64,000 nt of DNA from Lachnoclostridium sp. An118 (GTDB taxonomy: Bacteria; Bacillota; Clostridia; Lachnospirales; Lachnospiraceae): assembly GCF_002160985.1 (NCBI RefSeq), contig NZ_NFLQ01000001.1, positions 124,001-188,000 of the forward strand, written 5' to 3'. The translations under genes and the position numbers were made by a program. The notes under the pieces are model-generated. The model had not been told where the DNA came from and searched no databases. It was given only the letters and a program-made list of their open reading frames with translations. This document shows positions 8,761 to 16,848 of the stretch, piece by piece. Each line of letters begins with the position of its first letter. Position 1 is the first letter of the stretch.

Positions 8761-8964
8761 AGCGTGTGTAAAAGCCGAAGAATATATATTATTCCTATAA
8801 GTGCAACAATTTATTCGTTACATTTATAACAGGTATTGCAATTATCAGAAAATTCTGATAGACTGTTATCAACGAACATGAGAACGACAGATGTTCTTTG
8901 TGTAATGTTATGCAACTGTTTACTAAAGGAAAATCGCAGAGAAAAGAAGAAAAGGGGGCATTTT
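8761..8964 (+). other. AT-rich leader of the symporter gene with a palindrome
   Basis: This stretch has no convincing gene. It contains the inverted repeat TATCAGAA-AA-TTCTGATA (8843-8860) and a weaker repeat, AGAAC-N7-GTTCT, near 8880-8900. A weak promoter candidate is TTGCAA (8836-8841) with TAGACT 17 bases later, which would place the palindrome inside the promoter spacer. That would suit a repressor operator. The ribosome site AAAGGGGG lies at 8951-8957. Confidence 0.4.
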
Positions 8965-10362
8965 ATGTTTGAATCAATCAGTAATGCAATCTATGCGATT
9001 GACGATGTGATCTGGGGATGGTGGATCATCATCCTCCTCTTTGGAACCCATGTATTCATGACATTCCGCACCGGCTTCATCCAGTGGAAGTCTATCAGCA
9101 AGGGAATCAAGCTTTCCGTCACGAGAGATCCTGAAGCGGAAGGTGAAGTATCCAACTTTGGAGCCCTGACTACAGCCCTGGCGGCTACTATCGGAACCGG
9201 CAACATCGTCGGCGTGGGAACAGCCATTGCTCTTGGAGGCCCCGGAGCGGTGCTCTGGTGCTGGCTCTCCGGTGTGTTCGGGATCGCCACAAAGTATTCC
9301 GAGTCCCTGATCGCCGTGAAGTACCGCGTGAAGACTAAGGACGGGCGCATGCAGGGCGGCGCTATGTACGCTCTCTCCAGAGGACTGAAATGGCAGCCCT
9401 TCGGCAAGATACTGGGACTTATCTTCGCCATCTTCGCTGGCTTTGCATCCTTTGGTATCGGATGTGCCACGCAGGTGAACGCTATCGCCAACATCGTGGA
9501 GGAGAACGTGGGGATTCCCGGCTGGATCATCGGTATCGTGATCGCAGTGCTGACAGCCATCGTTATCTTCGGCGGTATCAAGTCCATCGCAAACGTGTGT
9601 GAGAAACTGGTGCCCTTCATGGCTATCTTCTATGTGCTGGGATGTCTCATCATCCTCGGCATCAACTACGATTATATCATCCCGGCCATCAAGACCATCT
9701 GCACCCTGGCCTTCACACCCGGCGCCGCGGCAGGAGGACTTGTGGGAACAGGTATCATGGCAGCCATGAGATTCGGTGTTGCCAGAGGTCTTTTCTCCAA
9801 TGAGTCAGGTATGGGCTCCGCTCCCATCGCGGCTGCAGCAGCACAGACAAGGAACCCGGTGCGTCAGGCGCTTGTATCCTCCACAGGTACATTCTGGGAT
9901 ACAGTTGTTGTTTGTCTCATGTCCGGTCTTGTTATCGTGACATCTGTCATGAAGAACCCGAATATCAACGCGGATGAGATCGAGGACGGCGGTGTCCTGA
10001 CAACACTCGCCTTCCAGCAGATCCCCTACCTTGGGCCTATCATCCTGACACTCGGCATCATCTGCTTCGCATACTCTACTGTCCTTGGATGGGCATATTA
10101 CGGAGAGCGCGCGGTTGAGTACTTTGCCGGAAAGAAAGTTATTTACGTGTACCGTACTCTTTACATCGTTGTGGCAGCGATCGCACCTATCGTAGCCCTG
10201 GATGTTGTGTGGGCTCTGGCAGATATCCTGAACGCGCTGATGGCCGTGCCTAACCTGATAGCTGTGCTCCTTCTGTCCAATGTCATAGCAAAGGAGACAA
10301 AGAAGTACATAAACAATCTGGATGCATGGTCTGAAGAGCCGGTACCGGTCATCGATGACTGA
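8965..10362 (+). CDS. Sodium:alanine symporter family protein (AGCS)
   Basis: This is a 465-residue secondary transporter of the alanine/glycine:cation symporter family. The N-terminal half carries the characteristic GTGNIVGVGTAIALGGPGA segment near residues 80-100, and about eleven hydrophobic helices follow. The ATG at 8965 is chosen because it follows AAAGGGGG, and translations of close relatives begin with a similar MFESI-like sequence. It would import alanine or glycine with sodium. It is monocistronic and is preceded by a long leader with the hairpin and palindrome described separately. Confidence 0.93.
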   Translation: MFESISNAIYAIDDVIWGWWIIILLFGTHVFMTFRTGFIQWKSISKGIKLSVTRDPEAEGEVSNFGALTTALAATIGTGNIVGVGTAIALGGPGAVLWCWLSGVFGIATKYSESLIAVKYRVKTKDGRMQGGAMYALSRGLKWQPFGKILGLIFAIFAGFASFGIGCATQVNAIANIVEENVGIPGWIIGIVIAVLTAIVIFGGIKSIANVCEKLVPFMAIFYVLGCLIILGINYDYIIPAIKTICTLAFTPGAAAGGLVGTGIMAAMRFGVARGLFSNESGMGSAPIAAAAAQTRNPVRQALVSSTGTFWDTVVVCLMSGLVIVTSVMKNPNINADEIEDGGVLTTLAFQQIPYLGPIILTLGIICFAYSTVLGWAYYGERAVEYFAGKKVIYVYRTLYIVVAAIAPIVALDVVWALADILNALMAVPNLIAVLLLSNVIAKETKKYINNLDAWSEEPVPVIDD

Positions 10363-10383
10363 TAAAGAAAAAGAAAAAAGCTC

Positions 10384-10412
10384 TTGACAAATCTGCTTTG
10401 TCAGAGTAAAGT
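10384..10412 (+). promoter_or_regulatory. Promoter of the tryptophan T-box leader
   Basis: TTGACA at 10384-10389 is followed, after 17 bases, by TAAAGT at 10407-10412. The predicted start near 10419 precedes the T-box Stem I. Confidence 0.6.
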
Positions 10413-10418
10413 AATGAA

Positions 10419-10708
10419 CATGAAATAAATATTTTATAAACCGATGAGAAAGAGGAGTAGATCATCAAGGCGATGTCAAAGAGAGTGACAGACGGTGGGA
10501 TTGTCATACAGAGCGGATGGTTGAATGGACTTTCGAGGGCGGCTTGAAAACCGGAGACGGCGAGTATGGTTTGTCGGGAACCGAACCCGTTATCAATCAG
10601 GAGTGTATGTTAGTACATGAGAAAGTGGACATTTGTCAATTTGAGTGGTACCGCGATAATAAAGATTTTATTACCGTCTCAAGCCTTTGGGTTTGGGACG
10701 GTTTTTTA
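10419..10708 (+). ncRNA. T-box riboswitch, tryptophan specific (UGG specifier)
   Basis: The leader contains the AGAGGAGTAG-type Stem I element near 10448-10460 and the specifier loop GAATGGAC at 10523-10530. The UGG codon in the loop is followed by the usual purine. The conserved T-box core TGGTACCGCG lies at 10646-10655. A terminator follows: a 12-pair stem, 10674-10685 with 10690-10701, and a U-run at 10702-10707. In T-box biology, uncharged tRNA-Trp pairs with the UGG and the T-box bulge and blocks the terminator. The downstream operon should therefore be expressed when charged tRNA-Trp falls. The element is confident; the specifier reading is from alignment by eye. Confidence 0.92.
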
Positions 10709-10821
10709 TTTGATAGGAGTTCCGCTCTCTATCAGGTGAAAACGCTTTGCGGAATGGGCACTCCACAGATTTTCTCTCCTGTACGGCAGCAAACAGAACA
10801 AGAGTAAAGGAGAACAGAACA

Positions 10822-11850
10822 ATGATGAAAAGAAAAGTGATGGCAGTATTATTGACAGCGGCAATGACGACAGCGATGGCGGCAGGGTGCTCCGGCCCCT
10901 CCGACTCCTCAGGGTCAGGCGAGGACAGCTACACCATCGGTATCTCCCAGTTTGCGGAGCACGGCTCCCTGGACAACTGCAGGGAAGGGTTCCTCCAGGG
11001 GCTGGAGAATGAAGGCATTGTGGAGGGGGAGAATCTGACGGTGGAGTACCAGAACGCGGCGGCTGATATGGGGACGGCAAGCCAGATCTCAGACGCCTTT
11101 GTCTCTGACAAGGTGGACCTGATCTGCGCCATCGCCACACCTACCGCCCAGAGCGCCTACAATGCGGCCATGGACTCGGATATCCCGGTGGTCTACACGG
11201 CGGTGACGGACCCGGTGGCGGCAGAGCTGGCGGACGAGGACGGCAATCCGGTGGGAAATGTGACCGGGACCTCTGACGAGCTTCCCATCAAGGAGCAGCT
11301 TGAGATGATACGTCAGATGCTCCCTGACGCGGAGAAGGTGGGCATCATGTACACTACCAGCGAGGCCAATTCCATCTCTGCCCTTGAGACATACAAGGAG
11401 CTGGCAGGCGATTACGGGTTCGAGATCGTGGAGAGCGGCATCAGCACCACGGCGGATATCTCCCTGGCGGCTGATGACCTCATCAGCCAGGTGGACTGCA
11501 TCACCAATCTGACGGACAACACAGTAGTGGCCTCCCTGCCCACTATCCTGGAGAAGGCAAATGAGAAGGGCATCCCTGTGTTTGGAAGTGAGATCGAGCA
11601 GGTGCGCATCGGATGCCTGGCGGCGGAGGGACTGGACTATGTGGCCCTCGGAGAGCAGACAGGGGAGATGGCGGCAAAGATACTCAAGGGCGAGGCTGAG
11701 GCCTCCGAGATGCCCTATGAGACCATCACGGAACCCGGTTTCTATGTAAATATGAAGGTGGCGGAAAATCTCGGCATCACAGTGCCGGATGAGCTGTCAC
11801 AGAGCGCGGTGGAGAGCTTCGATGAGATTTCGGAGTCATCCGCTGAATAG
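10822..11850 (+). CDS. trpX: Substrate-binding lipoprotein of a tryptophan ABC transporter (TrpX-like)
   Basis: This 342-residue periplasmic-binding-type protein has a lipoprotein signal peptide (MMKRKV then a hydrophobic run) ending in the lipobox AAGC with Cys23. It belongs to the ABC_sub_bind (DUF534/PF04392) family, with the GISQFAEHGSLDNCREG opening strand and the VKVG/TSEANS hinge pattern. AAAGGAGA lies eight bases upstream of the tandem ATGs at 10822. The Trp T-box directly upstream and the permease and ATPase downstream match the TrpXYZ transporters described in Firmicutes. Tryptophan as substrate is therefore inferred from regulation plus family. Confidence 0.88.
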   Translation: MMKRKVMAVLLTAAMTTAMAAGCSGPSDSSGSGEDSYTIGISQFAEHGSLDNCREGFLQGLENEGIVEGENLTVEYQNAAADMGTASQISDAFVSDKVDLICAIATPTAQSAYNAAMDSDIPVVYTAVTDPVAAELADEDGNPVGNVTGTSDELPIKEQLEMIRQMLPDAEKVGIMYTTSEANSISALETYKELAGDYGFEIVESGISTTADISLAADDLISQVDCITNLTDNTVVASLPTILEKANEKGIPVFGSEIEQVRIGCLAAEGLDYVALGEQTGEMAAKILKGEAEASEMPYETITEPGFYVNMKVAENLGITVPDELSQSAVESFDEISESSAE

Positions 11851-11880
11851 AGGATCAAATCAGAAGGCGAGGCAGTTTTC

Positions 11881-12780
11881 ATGGACTTTATCGTAACAAT
11901 ACTGGAGCAGGGGCTCATCTACGGGATACTGGCCCTGGGCGTATATATCACATACAAAATCCTGGATTTCCCGGATCTGACAGTGGACGGCAGCTTCCCC
12001 CTGGGAGGGGCGGTGACAGCCCTCCTCATCACAAACGGCGTCAACCCCTACCTGAGCCTTGCAGCGTCCTTTGCGGCAGGGGCTCTGGCGGGGATCTGCA
12101 CGGGACTGATCCACGTGAAGGGAAAGGTGAGGGATCTGCTGTCGGGCATCATCATGATGACCGCTCTGTGGACCATCAATCTCTATATTGCGGGCACATC
12201 CAACGTGCCCCTCTTTTCTCAGGAGAGCATCTTTAAAAATGACTGGCTCGAGCGGGTTGTGCCGGAGGCCCTCACAGGCTACACGACCCTCCTTATCATC
12301 CTCATCCTGACGGTCATTGCCAAGGTGCTGCTGGACCTTTACTTAAAGACAAAATCCGGCTATCTCCTGCGGGCGGTGGGGGACAATCCGGTGCTGGTCA
12401 CCTCCCTTGCCAAGGACCAGGGCAATGTGAAGATCGTGGGCCTTGCTATCGCCAATGGACTTGTGTCCCTGGCGGGCAGCGCCTTCTGCCAGGAGGAGAG
12501 AGTGTTTGAGATATCCATGGGGACCGGCGCCATTGTCATCGGCCTTGCCAGCGTGATCATCGGCACAAGCCTTTTCAGGAAGGTCACCATCATGCAGGCC
12601 ACCACAGCGGTGCTCATCGGCTCCGTCATCTATAAGGCCTGTGTGGCTGTGGCCATCCGCAATTTCCAGCCCCAGGCCATGAAACTGATCACGGCGGTGC
12701 TGTTCCTGGTCATCCTGATCATCAGCATGGAGAGAAGAAAGAAGGTGAAGACAGATGCTGGAACTGAAAGGAATTCATAA
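11881..12780 (+). CDS. trpY: Tryptophan ABC transporter permease (TrpY-like)
   Basis: This is a 299-residue permease of the branched-chain amino acid/ribose permease superfamily with about eight or nine hydrophobic segments. The start codon follows AGAAGGCGAGGCAG with a modest ribosome site. It lies 30 bases after the binding-protein gene and overlaps the ATPase gene by 26 bases, so the three genes form one T-box-controlled unit. It provides the membrane channel for the tryptophan importer. Confidence 0.88.
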   Translation: MDFIVTILEQGLIYGILALGVYITYKILDFPDLTVDGSFPLGGAVTALLITNGVNPYLSLAASFAAGALAGICTGLIHVKGKVRDLLSGIIMMTALWTINLYIAGTSNVPLFSQESIFKNDWLERVVPEALTGYTTLLIILILTVIAKVLLDLYLKTKSGYLLRAVGDNPVLVTSLAKDQGNVKIVGLAIANGLVSLAGSAFCQEERVFEISMGTGAIVIGLASVIIGTSLFRKVTIMQATTAVLIGSVIYKACVAVAIRNFQPQAMKLITAVLFLVILIISMERRKKVKTDAGTERNS

Positions 12781-13528
12781 GTATTACAACCCCGGCACTG
12801 TCAATGAGATGTGCCTGTTTCAGAATTTTGATCTGAAAGTGGAGGACGGGGAGTTTGTGTCCGTGGTGGGCAGCAACGGCTCTGGAAAGACGTCCATGCT
12901 GAACATCATCTGCGGCAGTATCCCGGTGGAGGCCGGGAGGATATATATCAACGGCACGGACATTACAAAGGAGAAAGAGTTCCGGCGTAACCGCCGGATC
13001 GGCCGGGTCTATCAGAACCCGGCCATGGGGACCTGCCCCTCCATGACCATCCTGGAAAACATGTCACTGGCGGACAACAAGGGCAGGGTGTACGGCTTCG
13101 GAAGGGGGACCAGCAAAGCCCGGATATCCTACTACCGGGAGCTCCTCTCTCAGCTGGGGCTGGGGCTTGAGGATAAGCTGGACATCAAGGTGGGGTCCCT
13201 CTCAGGAGGGCAGCGTCAGGCCATGGCTCTTCTCATGTCCACCATGACACCTATAGAATTCCTGATCCTGGACGAGCACACGGCGGCTCTGGACCCTAAG
13301 ACGGCGGAGCTTATCATGGAGCTGACAGATAAGGTGGTGAAGGAGAAAAAGCTGACCACCATCATGGTCACCCATAATCTGCGGTATGCAACGGAGTACG
13401 GCGACAGGCTCCTCATGATGCACCAGGGCGGGATCGTCCTGGATATGAAGGGGGAGGAGAAGAGGAGGGTATCTGTGGACGAGATACTGAAGCTCTTCAA
13501 TGAGATCAGCATTGAGTGCGGAAACTGA
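12755..13528 (+). CDS. trpZ: Tryptophan ABC transporter ATP-binding protein (TrpZ-like)
   Basis: This is a 257-residue ABC ATPase with Walker A GSNGSGKTS at about 44-52, signature LSGGQRQA and Walker B EFLILDEH. The residue after the Walker B glutamate is histidine instead of the usual proline, as seen in several members of this subfamily. The start lies inside the permease gene and is preceded by GAAGGTGAAGACAG. It energises the TrpX/TrpY importer. A strong terminator follows the gene. Confidence 0.9.
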   Translation: MLELKGIHKYYNPGTVNEMCLFQNFDLKVEDGEFVSVVGSNGSGKTSMLNIICGSIPVEAGRIYINGTDITKEKEFRRNRRIGRVYQNPAMGTCPSMTILENMSLADNKGRVYGFGRGTSKARISYYRELLSQLGLGLEDKLDIKVGSLSGGQRQAMALLMSTMTPIEFLILDEHTAALDPKTAELIMELTDKVVKEKKLTTIMVTHNLRYATEYGDRLLMMHQGGIVLDMKGEEKRRVSVDEILKLFNEISIECGN

Positions 13529-13558
13529 AAAACAGTCTCATATAAGTGTACAAAAATG

Positions 13559-13582
13559 AGAGCCCGTCAGGGCTCTTTTTTT
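13559..13582 (+). terminator. Rho-independent terminator of the trpXYZ operon
   Basis: AGAGCCC (13559-13565), a GTCA loop-closing segment and GGGCTCT (13570-13576) are followed by a run of T. Confidence 0.9.
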
Positions 13583-13652
13583 GTGAAATATTTTCGGCGG
13601 GTGCTGATTGACGCGGGCAGATGGGGGATGGTAATATAGATAATGCATTTTG

Positions 13653-13700
13653 CACAGGATATAGTGAGTGGAATAAAAACAGAACACTAAATATAGACGT
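13653..13700 (+). promoter_or_regulatory. Two NrdR-like boxes upstream of nrdD
   Basis: Two partially matching sites with the shared core ATATAG lie at 13659-13664 (within CACAGGATATAGTGAG) and 13691-13696 (within ACACTAAATATAGACG). The cores are exactly 32 bases apart, the three-helical-turn spacing typical of paired NrdR boxes. Each preserves one good half-site (TATAGTG or ACACTA). They lie just upstream of the nrdD ribosome site AAGGAGAGG. Confidence 0.5.
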
Positions 13701-13717
13701 ACAAGGAGAGGCATACT

Positions 13718-15850
13718 ATGAGAAGACACAACGTGAAGGTAGTGAAAAAGGACGGTACAAAGGAGTCCTTCAATGTACAGAAGGTGGTCGTGGCTGTCAA
13801 CAAGTCCGCGTACCGTGCGCTGATCAGATTTACGGACGAGGAGCTGCGGTTCATCTGCCGCTTTGTGGAGGAGAAGGTGGACGACCTGGACGTGGCCGAG
13901 GTGCCCATCGCCCAGATGCACAATGTGGTGGAGGGGGCCCTCGAGAAGGTGAACCCGGTGGTGGCAAAGAGCTACCGGGACTACCGGAACTACAAGCAGG
14001 ATTTTGTCCAGATGCTGGACGACGTGTACAAGAAGAGCCAGTCCATCATGTACATCGGGGACAAGGAGAACAGCAACACGGACAGCGCCCTTGTGTCCAC
14101 CAAGAGAAGCCTTATCTTCAACGAGCTGAACAAGGAGCTGTACAAGAAGTTCTTCCTCACCGTGGAGGAGATACAGGCCATACGGGACGGCTACATCTAC
14201 ATCCACGACATGTCTGCCAGAAGGGACACCATGAACTGCTGCCTTTTTGACGTGAAGTCCGTGCTCACAGGGGGATTTGAGATGGGGAACCTGTGGTACA
14301 ATGAGCCGAAGACGCTGGACACAGCCTTTGATGTCATCGGGGACATTGTCTTAAGCGCGGCCAGCCAGCAGTATGGCGGATTCACTGTCCCCAGCGTGGA
14401 CGACATACTGGAGCCCTTTGCCAGGAAATCCCACGAGAGACTTATCAAGAAATACAGAGAGCTGGGACTGGACGAGGAGACCGTGCAGAAGGTGGCCTGG
14501 GCGGACCTGGAAAAAGAGATGGAGCAGGGCTTCCAGGGATGGGAGTACAAGTTCAACTCTGTCTCCTCCAGCCGTGGCGACTATCCTTTTATCACCGTGA
14601 CAGCGGGGACAGTCCCCAGTAAATACGGAAAGCTTGTGACTATGAAGATGCTGGAGGTGCGGAAAAAGGGACAGGGAAAGGAAGGACACAGAAAGCCTGT
14701 GCTCTTCCCCAAGATCGTGTTCCTCTACGACGAAAAACTCCACGGTCCCGGCGGGGAGATGGAGGATGTGTTCGAGGCAGGCATCGACTGTTCCGCAAAG
14801 ACCATGTACCCGGACTGGCTTAGCCTTACCGGGGAGGGCTACGTGGCCAGCATGTACAAAAAGTATGGAAAAATTATCAGCCCCATGGGATGCCGGGCCT
14901 TTCTGTCACCCTGGTATGAGCGGGGCGGCATGGAGCCGGCGGACGAGAAGGACGAACCGGTCTTTGTGGGAAGGTTCAACATCGGTGCCATCAGCCTTCA
15001 TCTGCCGATGATCTACGCAAAGGCGAAGCAGGAGAGCCGGGATTTCCATGAGGTGCTGGACTACTATCTGAACCTGATCCGCCAGCTCCACCTGCGGACC
15101 TACGATTACCTGGGAGAGATGAAGGCCTCCACCAACCCCCTGGCCTACTGTGAGGGCGGTTTCTACGGCGGCCACCTGGGACTGTACGACAAGATTAAGC
15201 CGCTCCTTAAGTCGGCCACAGCCTCTTTTGGCATCACGGCACTGAATGAGCTGCAGCAGCTCCACAACAAGAAATCTCTTGTGGAGGACGGGCAGTTTGC
15301 CCTGGAGACACTCCGGTATATCAATGACAGGGTGAATGAGTTCAAGAAAGAGGACGGACGTCTCTACGCCATTTACGGGACACCGGCGGAGAACCTTTGC
15401 GGCGTACAGGTGCAGCAGTTCCGGAAAAAATATGGTATCATAGAGAATGTATCGGACCGGGAGTACGTGAGCAACAGCTTCCACTGTCATGTCACCGAGG
15501 ACATCACGCCTATCCAGAAGCAGGACCTGGAAGGAAGGTTCTGGGATTTAAGCAACGGCGGAAAGATCCAGTATGTGAAATACCCGGTCAATTATAATAA
15601 GGAGGCCATCCGGTCCCTGGTGCGCCGGGCCATGGCCAAGGGCTACTACGAGGGCGTCAACCTTTCCCTGGCCTACTGCGATGACTGCGGACACGAGGAG
15701 CTGTCCATGGATGTGTGCCCGGTGTGCGGAAGTACAAATCTGACAAAGATCGACCGCATGAACGGGTATCTGTCCTACTCCAGAGTCAAAGGGGATACAA
15801 GGCTCAATGAAGCCAAGATGGCGGAGATCGCGGAAAGGAAGAGCATGTAG
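13718..15850 (+). CDS. nrdD: Anaerobic ribonucleoside-triphosphate reductase
   Basis: This is a class III reductase of 710 residues that makes dNTPs from NTPs without oxygen. An ATP-cone (about residues 1-95, opening with a VVKKDGTKESF-like strand) is followed by the large barrel domain. Near the C-terminus a zinc site is visible as CDDC (C654, C657) and CPVC (C667, C670). The glycyl radical site is R-M-N-G-Y with Gly683. The length and all key elements are intact. The activase gene nrdG follows after four bases and dut after that, forming a nucleotide-supply operon. The NrdR-like boxes upstream suggest repression when dNTPs are sufficient. Confidence 0.97.
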   Translation: MRRHNVKVVKKDGTKESFNVQKVVVAVNKSAYRALIRFTDEELRFICRFVEEKVDDLDVAEVPIAQMHNVVEGALEKVNPVVAKSYRDYRNYKQDFVQMLDDVYKKSQSIMYIGDKENSNTDSALVSTKRSLIFNELNKELYKKFFLTVEEIQAIRDGYIYIHDMSARRDTMNCCLFDVKSVLTGGFEMGNLWYNEPKTLDTAFDVIGDIVLSAASQQYGGFTVPSVDDILEPFARKSHERLIKKYRELGLDEETVQKVAWADLEKEMEQGFQGWEYKFNSVSSSRGDYPFITVTAGTVPSKYGKLVTMKMLEVRKKGQGKEGHRKPVLFPKIVFLYDEKLHGPGGEMEDVFEAGIDCSAKTMYPDWLSLTGEGYVASMYKKYGKIISPMGCRAFLSPWYERGGMEPADEKDEPVFVGRFNIGAISLHLPMIYAKAKQESRDFHEVLDYYLNLIRQLHLRTYDYLGEMKASTNPLAYCEGGFYGGHLGLYDKIKPLLKSATASFGITALNELQQLHNKKSLVEDGQFALETLRYINDRVNEFKKEDGRLYAIYGTPAENLCGVQVQQFRKKYGIIENVSDREYVSNSFHCHVTEDITPIQKQDLEGRFWDLSNGGKIQYVKYPVNYNKEAIRSLVRRAMAKGYYEGVNLSLAYCDDCGHEELSMDVCPVCGSTNLTKIDRMNGYLSYSRVKGDTRLNEAKMAEIAERKSM

Positions 15851-15854
15851 GACA

Positions 15855-16343
15855 ATGAGATACCACAATATTACGAAAGACGATATGCTCAACGGGGACG
15901 GACTGCGGGTGGTCCTGTGGGTGGCCGGGTGCGCCCACGCCTGCCCCGGGTGCCACAACCCGGTGACCTGGGACCCGGAAGGGGGGCTCCCCTTTGACGA
16001 GGCGGCCCGCCGGGAAATCTATGAGGAGCTGGAGAAGGACTATGTGAGCGGCATCACCTTCTCCGGGGGCGATCCGCTCCACCCCGCCAACATCCGGGGT
16101 GTTACGGAGCTGGCCCGCCAGATAAGGAGCGATTTCCCGGATAAGACCATCTGGCTCTACACAGGGAGCACATGGAACGGGGTGCGGGACCTGGAGGTGG
16201 CCCGGTATGTGGACGTGCTGGTGGACGGCACCTTCCAGGAGGCAAAGAAGGATAACACGCTGCGCTGGAAGGGAAGCTCCAACCAGCAGGTGATCGATGT
16301 ACAGAAGACATTAAAGACAGGAGAGGTTGTATTACATGGCTAA
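15855..16343 (+). CDS. nrdG: Anaerobic ribonucleotide reductase activating protein (radical SAM)
   Basis: This 162-residue radical SAM activase generates the glycyl radical on NrdD. The iron-sulfur motif C26-x3-C30-x2-C33 (CAHACPGC) is intact and the GGDPL segment for SAM binding follows near residue 73. The open frame continues upstream into nrdD, but the ATG at 15855 is chosen because it begins four bases after the nrdD stop and gives the standard N-terminus MRYHNIT. The end overlaps the dut start by eight bases. Confidence 0.95.
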   Translation: MRYHNITKDDMLNGDGLRVVLWVAGCAHACPGCHNPVTWDPEGGLPFDEAARREIYEELEKDYVSGITFSGGDPLHPANIRGVTELARQIRSDFPDKTIWLYTGSTWNGVRDLEVARYVDVLVDGTFQEAKKDNTLRWKGSSNQQVIDVQKTLKTGEVVLHG

Positions 16344-16848
16344 GAGGATCGCAAAATTTGAGAAGGTAAGCTTTACACAGTTTAAGGAGGGGTGGACGGA
16401 CACCTTCGGGGAGGCGTCAGAGGAGAAGCTCCGGGAAATCTACGGGGGCATCCGCCTGCCCCGCAGGGCCACAAAGGGCTCTGCCGGGTATGATTTCTTC
16501 GCCCCCGCTGACTTTACGCTCCGGCCGGGGGAGACGGTGAAGATCCCCACCGGCATCCGGGCGAAGATGGAGGAGGAGTGGGTGCTCAAGTGCTATCCGA
16601 GGAGCGGACTTGGCTTCAAGTATCGACTCCAGCTCAACAACACGGTGGGCATCATTGACAGTGACTATTACTACTCTGACAATGAGGGACACATTTTCGC
16701 CAAGCTCACCAACGATACCAACGAGGGAAAGACGGTGGAGATCTCCACGGGGACAGGCTTTATGCAGGGTATCTTTGTGGAGTACGGCATCACGGTGGAC
16801 GACGAGGCGGAGGGTATCCGCAACGGCGGCTTTGGAAGCACCAGCTAG
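16336..16848 (+). CDS. dut: dUTP diphosphatase
   Basis: This 170-residue protein hydrolyses dUTP to dUMP, keeping uracil out of DNA. The five trimeric dUTPase motifs are visible: AGYDFFA, PRSGLGFK, the Asp-containing GIIDSDYYY, a KLTND strand region and the C-terminal RNGGFGSTS arm that closes over the active site. A 25-residue N-terminal extension precedes motif 1. The start at 16336 overlaps the nrdG stop, so nrdD-nrdG-dut is one coupled unit. The stop overlaps the 3' end of the opposite-strand germination gene by four bases. Confidence 0.93.
   Translation: MAKRIAKFEKVSFTQFKEGWTDTFGEASEEKLREIYGGIRLPRRATKGSAGYDFFAPADFTLRPGETVKIPTGIRAKMEEEWVLKCYPRSGLGFKYRLQLNNTVGIIDSDYYYSDNEGHIFAKLTNDTNEGKTVEISTGTGFMQGIFVEYGITVDDEAEGIRNGGFGSTS

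Noticed and set aside
10383-10407. Hairpin CTCTTGACAAA/TTTGTCAGAG as a terminator of the symporter gene
   Set aside because: No T-run follows and it coincides with the -35 region of the T-box promoter.
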